64,000 nucleotides of DNA from Chryseobacterium endalhagicum (GTDB lineage Bacteria > Bacteroidota > Bacteroidia > Flavobacteriales > Weeksellaceae): assembly GCF_016745235.1 (NCBI RefSeq), contig NZ_JAELVM010000002.1:620001-684000 (forward strand), given 5' to 3'. Positions 17,823 through 26,861 of this stretch are shown piece by piece; the first letter of the stretch is position 1, and each line of letters starts with the position of its first letter. Made by a program: the position numbers and the translations under genes. The notes below the pieces were generated by a model, which was not told where the DNA came from, made no database searches, and saw only the letters and a list, made by a program, of their open reading frames with translations.

Positions 17823-19364
17823 TCAGGAACTGCAGGATAATGTAGAACAGCCAGTGGTGTCATCATAAGCTGATGGCCTCTTTGCGGAAAATTCAGGGTA
17901 CAATTCCTGATATGGATTTTCCAGGGCGCGGGTGAGTTTTTCCAGCATTTCAGTTTTACCCATACTGATCTCCTCAATGCATTCGTATAGAAGATAATTC
18001 CTCAGGGTAAACTTTGGATTGGAACGGTTCATAAGCGCTGATGACTCTTCTTTTGAGATGGTATTGAGAGTAAGCCTTGCCTCATGTTTTTTTGCAAAAT
18101 CACCAAGCTTTTTCAGTCTTTCATCATTTAAACCAACGTAAGATGCATTTTCAAAAAGGGTTTTAAGATCACTGTCAGAATTTAGTTTTTCCAGCTGATT
18201 AAAAAACAGCGTATAGTCGAACTGTAATTCCTGCATCAGTCCCTGCCAGTTGGTAAAGAACTCCTCGTCACTTTCCAGAAGCTCTTCAAACCCAAATTTT
18301 CGGCAAAGCACCTTGTCATGGGCTTCCCAGAAGTAAGTTCCGTATTGATTTAAGGTGTCTTCCAGAAATTTTTCATCTTTAATCAACGGATGAAGAGCAT
18401 TCGCAAGCTGCCACAGATTCCACTGTGAGATTTGGCCCTGTTGACCAAATGCATATCTTCTTCCCGGAAGATCTGTCGTATTGGGCGTGAAATTAAGATC
18501 ATATTCATCCATCATGGAATAAGGGCCGTAATCTATGGTCAGTCCCAAAACAGACATATTATCCGTATTCATTACACCGTGAACAAATCCTACCCGGAAC
18601 CATTCAGTCATCAGATCGGCTGTTCTGGTGCATATTTTTTCAAAGAAGTCTTTATATTTCTGAATTCCGTCTGTTGTGATTTCCGGATAATAATTTTCAA
18701 TGGTAAAATCGGCCAGGTCTTCCAGCGTGTTGTATTCTCTTTGAGCTGAAAGCAGTTCAAAATGCCCGAAACGGAGAAAACTTTCTGCTGTTCTGATCAC
18801 TACAGCGCCTTTTTCCAGCTGAGGATTTCCATTATACATCATGTCTCTCACCACATCTTCGCCTGTAAAAGCTAAACTTAAGGCTCTGGTGGTAGGAACT
18901 CCAAGGTGGTACATGGCTTCACTCATCAGGTATTCCCGCACGGAAGATCTCAGTACGGCTCTTCCGTCTGCATGTCTTGAATAGGGCGTTGCACCGGCGC
19001 CTTTCCATTGTATTTCTGTCTTTTTACCGTCTTTATTGATGATTTCTCCGGCTATTATTGCCCTTCCGTCTCCAAGCTGGCCTGCCCAGTTTCCAAACTG
19101 ATGTCCTGCGTAGGCTGTAGCATAGGTTTTTACATTGTCAGGGAGGTTGTTTCCAACGAGAAAATCCAGGTCTTTGTCTTCATATCGTCCAAGGCCTGTT
19201 TCCTCAGCCAGAGCTTGGTTAAAAGCAATTAGCTTCGGGCCGTCAAAACCTGCGGGCTTTACGGTGGCAAATAAAACTTTTGGGGTGTTTCTCTGTACCG
19301 TGTTGCCGGAAAGGTCCCCTGGAAATATATCGGTGAAAGGCTGTCTGATCTGTTCAATATTCAT
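17823..19364 (-). CDS. selO: SelO/YdiU family protein AMPylase
   Basis: A pseudokinase-fold enzyme that transfers AMP from ATP to Ser/Thr/Tyr of target proteins; in known members it is linked to redox homeostasis. The 513 residues span the family. Landmarks are AGHQFGNWAGQLGDGRA (86-102), KGAGATPYSRHADGRAVLRS (121-140) and the metal-binding VHGVMNTDNMSVLG (261-274) with IDYGPY (277-282). The C-terminus GCSTLSCSS has a Cys at the antepenultimate position, where eukaryotic SelO carries selenocysteine. A TACCTTTG box (minus, 19369-19376) ends only 4 nt before the ATG, so the mRNA may be leaderless. Confidence 0.95.
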   Translation of the reverse strand: MNIEQIRQPFTDIFPGDLSGNTVQRNTPKVLFATVKPAGFDGPKLIAFNQALAEETGLGRYEDKDLDFLVGNNLPDNVKTYATAYAGHQFGNWAGQLGDGRAIIAGEIINKDGKKTEIQWKGAGATPYSRHADGRAVLRSSVREYLMSEAMYHLGVPTTRALSLAFTGEDVVRDMMYNGNPQLEKGAVVIRTAESFLRFGHFELLSAQREYNTLEDLADFTIENYYPEITTDGIQKYKDFFEKICTRTADLMTEWFRVGFVHGVMNTDNMSVLGLTIDYGPYSMMDEYDLNFTPNTTDLPGRRYAFGQQGQISQWNLWQLANALHPLIKDEKFLEDTLNQYGTYFWEAHDKVLCRKFGFEELLESDEEFFTNWQGLMQELQFDYTLFFNQLEKLNSDSDLKTLFENASYVGLNDERLKKLGDFAKKHEARLTLNTISKEESSALMNRSNPKFTLRNYLLYECIEEISMGKTEMLEKLTRALENPYQELYPEFSAKRPSAYDDTTGCSTLSCSS

Positions 19365-19391
19365 AGATCAAAGGTATTAATTATAAAAGAA

Positions 19392-19419
19392 AAGACCTTC
19401 CAAATTATTGAAAGGTCTT
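19392..19419 (-). terminator. Terminator of the ricT-gldH-pbp1A unit
   Basis: Stem AAGACCTT/AAGGTCTT (19392-19399 and 19412-19419) with a T-rich flank on the minus strand. It lies 21 nt past the penicillin-binding protein stop. Confidence 0.75.
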
Positions 19420-19439
19420 GTGTATTTCTAAAAGAGAAT

Positions 19440-21815
19440 TTATTTATTGAAATCTACCTCATCGGTGGAGTGGAGATTGTCATTGATATTTTCTTCTTTT
19501 TTGTCTGTATTGCTTTTAGGTGTCGGATCTGCCGGTCTTGGGTTTTTGATCTCGTCAATCGTTTGAAGCCCTCCGTCGTCTCCGTAGCCTTCTCCTAAGC
19601 CTTTAAGATTGGAGCATCCGTCTTTCCAGTCTGATGGGCGGGTGAATTTATCATCCGGAGTAATTCCCAGAGATTTATCTGCCCAGACTTTCTTCATGAA
19701 GATCGCCCAGATCGGTAATGCCATTTTCGCACCCTGACCTTCACCGGTTCCAAAGAAGTGGGTGGCTCTGTCTTCCCAGCCTACCCAGGCTCCTGTTGCC
19801 AGTTTAGGCGTGATTCCCATAAACCAACCATCGGAGTTGTTCTGTGTAGTACCTGTTTTAGCAGCAATTTCCACACCTTTTGAAATTCCTCTTCTTCCTA
19901 ATTCTCCGGAAGCTGTACCGTATTGTGCTACCCCTTTCATCAGTTCGATCATGGTGTAGGCATACATTGGGTTCATTACTTCTTTCGGCTCTACATTTAC
20001 TTCTTTGATTACTCTTCCGTTGGCATCCTCAATTCTCCAGACCATTTCCGGTTTATTGTAGTTTCCATAGTTGGCAAAAGTACTGTAGGCACCAAGCATT
20101 TCGTAAATCGTAATATCTGATGAACCTAAGGCAATCGTATTGTTTCTCGGAATATCTTCTGTAACGCCTAAGTCTCTTGCAGTCTGGATAACAGCGTCTA
20201 CGCCTGTCATTTCAATAAGACGGGCAGCTACCGGGTTCTGAGAGTGTGCCAAAGCATCTTTTAAGGTCAGCATTCCGCCTCTTCCCGGAACATGCCATCC
20301 TTTGTGATCATAAGTTCCGTTAGAAACCGTTGAACATGGCGTCATACCCAGTTTCATAATAGCCGTGGCATATACGAAAGGCTTGAATGTAGATCCTACC
20401 TGTCTTTTCCCCTGTTTGATATGGTCATACTGGAAATGCTGCCAGTCTATACCACCTACCCATGCCTTGATCTCGCCACTTCCGGGAACCATAGACATCA
20501 AACCTGCCTGCGCAATCTGTTTGTGGTATCTGATAGAGTCCCATGGAGACATTTCAACCTCTTCTTCTCCGGCCCATGTAAAACGTGAAGTTTTGATAGG
20601 CTTGTGGAATTCAAGTAAAATAGAGTCTTCAGAAACACCAGCTGCTTTCAGTTGTTTGTAACGTCCGGTTCTCTTCATCGCCTGGGTCATTACACTGGTC
20701 ACCTGTTTGTCTGTCAGGTAGTAGAAAGGTCTGTTTTTTCTGCCTCTCTGCTCAGCATCGAATCTTTTCTGAAGGTCTGTTAAATGTTCCTTGATAGACT
20801 GTTCTGCATACTTCTGCATTTTAGAATCAAGGGTTACATATATTTTTAAACCGTCTTTGTATAGGTTAAGTTTCTTGCCGTTTTCTTTTTCGTAATCCTG
20901 AAGATACTTGTCAATTTCTTTTCTTAAATAGAATTTGTAGTAAGCAGAGTAATCGTCATTGATATTTTTGATCGGATGATAATCTACCTCAATAGCAGTA
21001 CCGATCGCTTTTTCATACGTTCCCTGATCTATATATCCGGTTTCAAGCATCTGCTGCAAAACAACATCTCTTCTTCGCTTGGCACGTTCCGGATTTCTCA
21101 TCGGGTTATTGGCAATCGGGGCTTCCAGCATGGCTACAAAAACCGCTGCTTCAGGAAGGGTAAGTTCGGCAGTTGTTTTATTGAAATAAATTTTGGAAGC
21201 CATTTCAATACCGTTCGCATTATACGTAAAATCGAACTTATTGAAATATAATGTGATAATTTCTTCCTTTGTATACCGCTTTTCAAGGCTTACGGCAACG
21301 GACCATTCCTTTAATTTCTGAATAACCCTTTTGATAGGGTTTTTAGAAGGCTCTTTGGTGAACAATAATTTAGCAAGCTGCTGCGTAATTGTTGAACCTC
21401 CACCTCGGTCACCACCATAACGTACGGCTCTCAGGATAGACTTTAAATCGATCCCGGAGTGCTCTTTAAAACGCTCATCTTCTTTAGCCTGTAAAGCATA
21501 GATAAGATAAGGTGGCAGCTGTTTGTAAGTAATAGGTTGGGTCTTTTCTTTTTCAAACTTTCCAAGTAAAACACCGTCCGATGAAATGATTTCAGAAGCC
21601 ACATAAATATCAGGATTCTCAAGTTCCTTTACATCCGGCATTTCGCCAAGAAAGCCCTGGGAAACGGCAAAGAAAAGTCCTGAGATACCTAAAACGACTG
21701 CAATGAGCCCGATCCAAATAAATCTAACCCATTTTTTCCAGGAGGTATTCTTTTTTTTGGGCGGAAGAGGGAAGGTTTTTCCCTTGTTTCCTGCGTTTTG
21801 TCTGTTGTCTTCCAT
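19440..21815 (-). CDS. mrcA: Class A penicillin-binding protein 1A (transglycosylase/transpeptidase)
   Basis: A bifunctional peptidoglycan synthase of 791 residues. It has a cytoplasmic basic N-terminus, one transmembrane segment (31-50) and a GT51 glycosyltransferase (~70-250) with the catalytic Glu in AKEDERFKEHSGID (110-123). The acyl-transferase domain (~380-700) carries STFK (Ser475), SQN (525-527) and KTGT (653-656). The last ~60 residues are acidic and low-complexity. It follows gldH by 6 nt and is the last gene of the unit. Coupling of cell-wall synthesis with a gliding lipoprotein gene recurs, as I recall, across Flavobacteriia. Confidence 0.96.
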   Translation of the reverse strand: MEDNRQNAGNKGKTFPLPPKKKNTSWKKWVRFIWIGLIAVVLGISGLFFAVSQGFLGEMPDVKELENPDIYVASEIISSDGVLLGKFEKEKTQPITYKQLPPYLIYALQAKEDERFKEHSGIDLKSILRAVRYGGDRGGGSTITQQLAKLLFTKEPSKNPIKRVIQKLKEWSVAVSLEKRYTKEEIITLYFNKFDFTYNANGIEMASKIYFNKTTAELTLPEAAVFVAMLEAPIANNPMRNPERAKRRRDVVLQQMLETGYIDQGTYEKAIGTAIEVDYHPIKNINDDYSAYYKFYLRKEIDKYLQDYEKENGKKLNLYKDGLKIYVTLDSKMQKYAEQSIKEHLTDLQKRFDAEQRGRKNRPFYYLTDKQVTSVMTQAMKRTGRYKQLKAAGVSEDSILLEFHKPIKTSRFTWAGEEEVEMSPWDSIRYHKQIAQAGLMSMVPGSGEIKAWVGGIDWQHFQYDHIKQGKRQVGSTFKPFVYATAIMKLGMTPCSTVSNGTYDHKGWHVPGRGGMLTLKDALAHSQNPVAARLIEMTGVDAVIQTARDLGVTEDIPRNNTIALGSSDITIYEMLGAYSTFANYGNYNKPEMVWRIEDANGRVIKEVNVEPKEVMNPMYAYTMIELMKGVAQYGTASGELGRRGISKGVEIAAKTGTTQNNSDGWFMGITPKLATGAWVGWEDRATHFFGTGEGQGAKMALPIWAIFMKKVWADKSLGITPDDKFTRPSDWKDGCSNLKGLGEGYGDDGGLQTIDEIKNPRPADPTPKSNTDKKEENINDNLHSTDEVDFNK

Positions 21816-21821
21816 TGATGG

Positions 21822-22286
21822 TTACGGTTTAGCCGTTTCTAGTTTTACTCCAACGTCTTCAATTCCCGGAAGGTTGTCATTCCTCATCGCCTGGATCAGG
21901 CTGATTTCATACTTTCCCTTGCCCGGAAATTTATAGTTCATTCTATACTGAAATAATGCTTCCTTCGTCTCACCAAAACCTGTACCAAGCCATTCGCCGT
22001 TTGGTTTTGCCAGTACATAATTCAGGGTGTCTGTTTCCTTCTTTTTGTTCTGCAGATTGGTGAAGTTTACAATAAACCTTATATTGCTGTAAGGATAGCT
22101 GTTGTTATTTCTTACAACAAATATAATATTTTTAGGATTCTGCGGATCTGAAACTTCAAGATTAAATTTTTGCTCACTTTTCTTATTCCATTTGTTATTC
22201 ACGGAATTCATGATGACATTTTCTTCCTGGGAAGACTGGCAGCCGAAGAAAAGGATAAGAGATAATAATCCTAAAATTTTACGCAT
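21822..22286 (-). CDS. gldH: Gliding motility lipoprotein GldH
   Basis: A 154-residue lipoprotein beginning MRKILGLLSLILFFGC (Cys16 acylated). The frame extends far upstream, but that part lies inside ricT in another frame and reads as Arg/Lys/Thr-rich junk; this ATG gives a proper lipobox. The mature part is beta-rich (NIIFVVRNNNSYPYSNIRFI, LAKPNGEWLGTGFGETKEA) and fits GldH, which Flavobacterium johnsoniae needs for gliding. The ATG (22284-22286) overlaps the ricT stop, and mrcA follows at 6 nt. Whether this strain glides cannot be told; several non-gliding relatives keep gldH with the T9SS. Confidence 0.92.
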   Translation of the reverse strand: MRKILGLLSLILFFGCQSSQEENVIMNSVNNKWNKKSEQKFNLEVSDPQNPKNIIFVVRNNNSYPYSNIRFIVNFTNLQNKKKETDTLNYVLAKPNGEWLGTGFGETKEALFQYRMNYKFPGKGKYEISLIQAMRNDNLPGIEDVGVKLETAKP

Positions 22287-23697
22287 TTTTATCTTTTTTT
22301 GGAGGGTATTTCTTTTTAAAGTTCTTCTTATTCGGGTTCTGCTGTTTTTTCTCAGGATCAGAAGAGGCATCAGCTTTTTCCGTCTGTGCTTTTGGCTGCG
22401 GCTTAGGCTGTTGTTTTTGTGGGGGTCTCTGCTGATTTCCGGAGTTGGCATTTGGGTTTTCCTGTCTCTCAGATCTATCAGTCCTTTCCGGACGTTCAGA
22501 TCTCTCAGGTCTGTTTTTCTTTGGCCCCTGTCCTTGTTGTCCCTGTCCTTGTCCGTTGTTGTTGGGTCTGTTTTGATTTTGGTTTCTGTTCCTGTTGTTG
22601 CCTCTGTTCTTCTTTTCGAACCGGTCCACATTGTTTTCCTGGATCAGATCGATGGTTTGAATAGGGGATTCAGGCTGCTTAAGATCTTCCAGCGGAAGAA
22701 TCTTTTCACCTCTTTTGTTTTTTGAAATTAATTTCTTAACAAGTTCAATATCAAAATCATACCATGCCATGGAACTGTCTACATACGCAAACCACATTTT
22801 CTTTTTGAAAACGTCTATTTTGATGCAGAAGGCTCTTCCTTTTTCCGTATCAAGCATTGTTGATGAAGAAGGGAAGTTGCTCAGTGCATCAAGATAACTG
22901 TCCAGTTCATAGTTAAGACAGCATTTCAGCTTACCGCATTGTCCTGCAAGTTTTTGCGGGTTGATGCTCAGCTGCTGGTATCGGGCAACATTGGTATTCA
23001 CAGATCTGAAATCTGTAAGCCATGTAGAACAGCAGAGTTCTCTTCCGCATGATCCTATACCTCCTACTTTTGCGGCTTCCTGTCTGAACCCGATCTGTTT
23101 CATATCGATCTTGGTTCTGAAAGCGCCTGCATATTCTTTAATCAACTGTCTGAAATCCACCCGGTTATCAGCAGTGTAATAAAAAGTGATCTTTGAAGAG
23201 TCTCCCTGGTATTCCACATCGGTGACCTTCATTTCAAGACCTATTCTATGGGCGATCTTTCTTGCTTCAAGCTTTACGCCGTCTTCTTTTTTCCGGGCTT
23301 CCTGCCAGACTTCGAGGTCTTTCTGGTTGGCCTGTCTGTATATTTTGAGTAGAGATTCTTCAGGAAATTTTTTCTTTTTCATCTGAATCTTTACTAATTC
23401 TCCGGTGAGGCTTACTACGCCTACATCGTGCCCCGGGCTTGATTCTACTGTTACTACGCTACCTATATGTAAAGGAATATTGTTTACATTTTTATAAAAC
23501 GATTTTCTGTCATTTTTAAATCTAACTTCCACAAAATCACACCTGTTCGATGAGGGATTGTTGATGTTGGAAAGCCAGTCGAAAACACTTAATTTATAAC
23601 TATTACCGCAGGTATTTACACTTTCACAGCCATTCGCGGTTTTTTTAGGTCCGCAAGAATGTGCAGAATCGCCGGATGTTTTGCATCCACAACTCAT
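22279..23697 (-). CDS. ricT: PSP1/RicT (YaaT) family protein with long low-complexity tail
   Basis: A 472-residue protein. The N-terminus is Cys-rich (CGCKTSGDSAHSCGPK, with CESVNTC following). The PSP1 core (~70-330) shows conserved cysteines in GSCGRELCCSTW (~216-227) and CGKLKCCLNYE (~253-263). In Bacillus RicT, part of the RicAFT complex, such cysteines bind a 4Fe-4S cluster and the complex affects RNase Y maturation; the Bacteroidota role is unknown. From ~355 to the end the chain is low-complexity Asn/Gln/Arg/Pro then Lys-rich, suggesting a disordered, nucleic-acid-binding tail. A promoter lies at 23720-23748. Confidence 0.9.
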   Translation of the reverse strand: MSCGCKTSGDSAHSCGPKKTANGCESVNTCGNSYKLSVFDWLSNINNPSSNRCDFVEVRFKNDRKSFYKNVNNIPLHIGSVVTVESSPGHDVGVVSLTGELVKIQMKKKKFPEESLLKIYRQANQKDLEVWQEARKKEDGVKLEARKIAHRIGLEMKVTDVEYQGDSSKITFYYTADNRVDFRQLIKEYAGAFRTKIDMKQIGFRQEAAKVGGIGSCGRELCCSTWLTDFRSVNTNVARYQQLSINPQKLAGQCGKLKCCLNYELDSYLDALSNFPSSSTMLDTEKGRAFCIKIDVFKKKMWFAYVDSSMAWYDFDIELVKKLISKNKRGEKILPLEDLKQPESPIQTIDLIQENNVDRFEKKNRGNNRNRNQNQNRPNNNGQGQGQQGQGPKKNRPERSERPERTDRSERQENPNANSGNQQRPPQKQQPKPQPKAQTEKADASSDPEKKQQNPNKKNFKKKYPPKKDKNA

Positions 23698-23719
23698 ATA
23701 ACTATTTTTTATAATCCTG

Positions 23720-23748
23720 CAAATTTATGTAAATTTATCTTTACGCAA
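23720..23748 (-). promoter_or_regulatory. Promoter of ricT-gldH-mrcA
   Basis: On the minus strand TTG (23746-23748) is followed after 18 nt by TAAATTTG (23720-23727). It lies 22 nt before the ricT start. Confidence 0.6.
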
Positions 23749-23976
23749 TTCTAAAATACTTAAATATTCAATATCACTGTTGTTTAACATTAAACGTGAA
23801 AAATGTAAAGGATTGTAAAAGCTGATAAGTAACTAGGTAAGATATCTTTAGGCTGAAGTATTTCTAAAGTGTTATTTTAAACATAATTTTCTTTTGGGAT
23901 ATTGTTTAAAATATTAAGAAATATTAACAGGTGTATCTAAAATAATTTTATATTTGGGTTATATAATAAACAGTCT

Positions 23977-25215
23977 ATGAAAAAAATATTAGTATCAACT
24001 GCTTTATTGGCGGGTGTTTTATCTTATGCGGGAGGCTTCAGGGTATCTCTGCAGGGAGTGAAACAATTGGCCATGGCACATACTAGTGCTCATGCCGAAG
24101 ATGCAAGTGTGGCATTCTTTAACCCGGCGGGTATGTCATTCATTCCTTCAAAACTGAGTATAGTGGCAGGAGGATTCGGGGCAAGTAATAAAGTTACTTT
24201 CCAAAATCTGAATACTTTGCAGAGTACAGAAACAGATAACCCTATGGGAACTCCGTTATATGCTGCGGTTGCCTATAAACCACTAGAAAACCTTTCCGTT
24301 GGTTTCAGTTTTTCTACGCCTTTCGGAAGTACAATCGAGTGGCCAGGTCAGTGGGAAGGAAAAGAAATGGTACAGAAACTGGAGCTTAAGAGCTTTTATT
24401 TTCAGCCGATGGTTTCTGTAAAGCTGGCACCATGGATGTCATTCGGGGCAAGCTACATCTACGCAAAAGGGAAAGTAGACTGGGATAAGGCTGTAACCCA
24501 GTTCGGCGGAGAATTAAATATCAAAGACGAAAAAGCAAGCGGAAGCGGGTACGGATTCGGATTCTATTTCAGACCTGATCCGAAATTGGATGTAAGTATC
24601 GCTTACCGTTCCCCAATAGATATGAAGGCTAAAAAAGGAACGGCTACGTTCAAATTCCCTTCAGCATCTATCTATCCATTATTGGGACTTGATCCGGCTA
24701 CAGGACAGGATAAATTTACAGCAACTCTTCCTTTGGTAGAAGAATATACTATTGGTTTAACTTATAAAGTAACTCCGAAATGGTTAATTTCAGCTGACTT
24801 TAACTACCACGGATGGGAAAGATACAGCAAGCTGACTCTGGATTTTGCAAGTGCACCAGTGGGTAATCAGGCAGATCCTACTATATTGGTATCTCCTAAA
24901 AACTTCAGAAATTCCAAAACATTCAGACTGGGAACTCAGTACGCATTCACAGATATGATCTTCGGACGTCTTGGGGCTTACTACGACGAATCTCCGTATA
25001 CTGACGACAACTTCATTCCGGAAACGCCTTCATTCAATACTTACGTAATCACCGGAGGGGTTGGGTTTAAACTGAAGCAGTTCGGAGTGGATATAGCCGG
25101 AGGATATGCACTTCCTCAGGCCAGAGATGTGAAGAATGCCAGCCTTGGTTTCTACGGACAGGCAAAAGCTCAGGCGTTCTACCTTGGTTTAGGTTTATCG
25201 TACAACCCTTTTTAA
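23977..25215 (+). CDS. OmpP1/FadL/TodX family outer-membrane transporter
   Basis: A 412-residue outer-membrane beta-barrel. The signal peptide (KKILVSTALLAGVLSYAGGF) leads to the FadL-type N-terminal hatch, with GVKQLAMAHTSAHAEDASVAFFNPAGM (in two parts, ~25-52) carrying the family's NPAG motif. Alternating hydrophobic strands follow, ending in aromatic AFYLGLGLSYNPF. FadL proteins take up long-chain fatty acids or other hydrophobic compounds. A TATATTTG box (23949-23956) is upstream, and the SGNH lipoprotein gene follows after 10 nt. The pairing suggests uptake of lipids released by the esterase, an inference. Confidence 0.93.
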   Translation: MKKILVSTALLAGVLSYAGGFRVSLQGVKQLAMAHTSAHAEDASVAFFNPAGMSFIPSKLSIVAGGFGASNKVTFQNLNTLQSTETDNPMGTPLYAAVAYKPLENLSVGFSFSTPFGSTIEWPGQWEGKEMVQKLELKSFYFQPMVSVKLAPWMSFGASYIYAKGKVDWDKAVTQFGGELNIKDEKASGSGYGFGFYFRPDPKLDVSIAYRSPIDMKAKKGTATFKFPSASIYPLLGLDPATGQDKFTATLPLVEEYTIGLTYKVTPKWLISADFNYHGWERYSKLTLDFASAPVGNQADPTILVSPKNFRNSKTFRLGTQYAFTDMIFGRLGAYYDESPYTDDNFIPETPSFNTYVITGGVGFKLKQFGVDIAGGYALPQARDVKNASLGFYGQAKAQAFYLGLGLSYNPF

Positions 25216-25225
25216 TTGAAAGACT

Positions 25226-26776
25226 ATGAAAAAAATTATAATATCTACACTTGCCGTTTCTGCACTTCTTTTTACAACAAGTTGTGAGAATGATTTCGAC
25301 ACTGATGTAAAAGATATCCAGGTGACCAAAGGAGATGCAGACTTTACCAGATATGTGTCTCTTGGAAACTCGCTTACTTCAGGATACAGAGACGGAGCGC
25401 TTTATATAGACGGGCAGAATGAGTCTTATCCTTCCATGATTGCACAGCAGATGAAATTAGTGGGCGGAGGTGATTTCAAGCAGCCTTTAATGGCAGATAA
25501 CAACGGAGGACTGATCCTTAATACGCTTGTTGGTCCTATGCAGATTGCTAATACCAAGCTATTTATCAATGGCTTTATCGATGGGGCGCCGGATCTGAAA
25601 TATGCCAACAATAATACGGCAACAACTTTAACCAATACAGTATTGGCAGGTCCTTTTAATAACTTAGGAGTTCCGGGAGCTAAGGTTGCTCACCTACTGG
25701 CCGACGGCTATGGAAATGTACTGAACGTAGCTGCAAAAACAGCTAACCCGTACTTCGTGAGATTTGCTTCAGAGCCGACTACATCTGTAATTAAAGATTT
25801 TAAAAAGCAAAATCCGACATTCTTCTCCTTATGGATTGGAAATAATGATGCTTTGCTATACGCTTTGGCAGGTGCAGACAGCTCAGCTGAAACCTTAACG
25901 CCGCCAGCTCAGTTTACATTATACTATAATACCCTGATTAATGAAATTGCAAGTACCAACGCAAAAGGGGTAATCGCGAATATTCCTAGTGTAACTTCTA
26001 TCCCGGCATTAACGACAATTCCGGTTAATCCTTTAACAGCATCTGTATTAGGAGGTGGAAACGTAACGGCAGGAAACGCAACGATTGATGCATTGAATGC
26101 TCAGCTTTACGGTCCGTTGAATCAAATATTAACTGCACTTGGAGCGGGAGACAGAATTAAACCGCTTTCAAAAACGGAAGCCAATCCTCTTTTGATTAAG
26201 GATGAAAATCTACCATCATTAGGCGTGCAGATCACTGCTGCGGCTACCGCTTCAGGAAATCCTACGTTAATGGCTCTTGCCGCTTATCTTGGTGCTACTT
26301 ACGGACAGGCCAGACAGGCAAAAACAGGGGATCTTGTTCCATTAACAACCAAAGCGGAGATCGGAAAACCGGAAACACTTCCTCCTGGAATTCCTGCTGC
26401 TCTTGGGGCAAGAGGAGTTGCTTATCCGTTTGCTGACAAATATGTACTTACAGCAACTGAAGCTACAGAAATCAATACAGCAATTAGTGCTTATAACGTA
26501 GCGATTCAGGCTGCCGCCACTGCAAAAGGATATGCTTTTGTGGATGCCAATAAGAAAATGGGTGAGCTGGGTGCTCAGTCAGGAATTTCTTTTGACGGGG
26601 TAAGATATACCGCTAAATTTGTTACAGGTGGTGCTTTCTCTTTAGATGGAGTTCACCTTACAGGAAGAGGGTATGCCGTTATTGCCAATGAATTTATCAA
26701 ATCAATCAACGCAACCTATAGATCCAACTTACCACAGGTAGATCCTAACAAATATTCGGGGATAAAATTCCCTTAA
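25226..26776 (+). CDS. SGNH/GDSL-type esterase lipoprotein
   Basis: A 516-residue lipoprotein (signal ending LLFTTSC, Cys20). SGNH blocks are visible. Block I is YVSLGNSLTSGYRDG (~43-57), with GNSLT in place of GDSLT. The oxyanion Gly lies in LGVPGAKV (~143-151), block III is WIGNNDALL (~204-212), and the catalytic Asp-His is in LDGVHLTGRGY (~473-483). Family members hydrolyse lipid or carbohydrate esters at the cell surface. A region of ~150 residues between blocks is longer than in small GDSL enzymes. It is cotranscribed with the FadL-type porin and followed by a strong terminator. Confidence 0.88.
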   Translation: MKKIIISTLAVSALLFTTSCENDFDTDVKDIQVTKGDADFTRYVSLGNSLTSGYRDGALYIDGQNESYPSMIAQQMKLVGGGDFKQPLMADNNGGLILNTLVGPMQIANTKLFINGFIDGAPDLKYANNNTATTLTNTVLAGPFNNLGVPGAKVAHLLADGYGNVLNVAAKTANPYFVRFASEPTTSVIKDFKKQNPTFFSLWIGNNDALLYALAGADSSAETLTPPAQFTLYYNTLINEIASTNAKGVIANIPSVTSIPALTTIPVNPLTASVLGGGNVTAGNATIDALNAQLYGPLNQILTALGAGDRIKPLSKTEANPLLIKDENLPSLGVQITAAATASGNPTLMALAAYLGATYGQARQAKTGDLVPLTTKAEIGKPETLPPGIPAALGARGVAYPFADKYVLTATEATEINTAISAYNVAIQAAATAKGYAFVDANKKMGELGAQSGISFDGVRYTAKFVTGGAFSLDGVHLTGRGYAVIANEFIKSINATYRSNLPQVDPNKYSGIKFP

Positions 26777-26800
26777 TCATACAGGAAAATAAAAACTTAG

Positions 26801-26833
26801 AAACCACAAGAGTAATTCTTGTGGTTTTTTTTT
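26801..26833 (+). terminator. Terminator after the SGNH lipoprotein gene
   Basis: A 10-bp perfect stem AAACCACAAG/CTTGTGGTTT (26801-26810, 26818-26827) is followed by a run of T. Confidence 0.88.
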
Positions 26834-26861
26834 AAATTTGCAAAATCTTTAAAAAGTAAAA

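Noticed and set aside
22287..22631. N-terminal extension of the gldH frame
   Set aside because: It lies in another frame of ricT and reads as Arg/Lys/Thr-rich sequence. The ATG at 22286 gives a proper lipoprotein signal.
22102..22725. Long plus-strand frame of 207 codons over gldH and ricT
   Set aside because: It is antisense to the low-complexity ricT tail and gldH; its Arg/Leu/Phe-rich product has no protein-like pattern.
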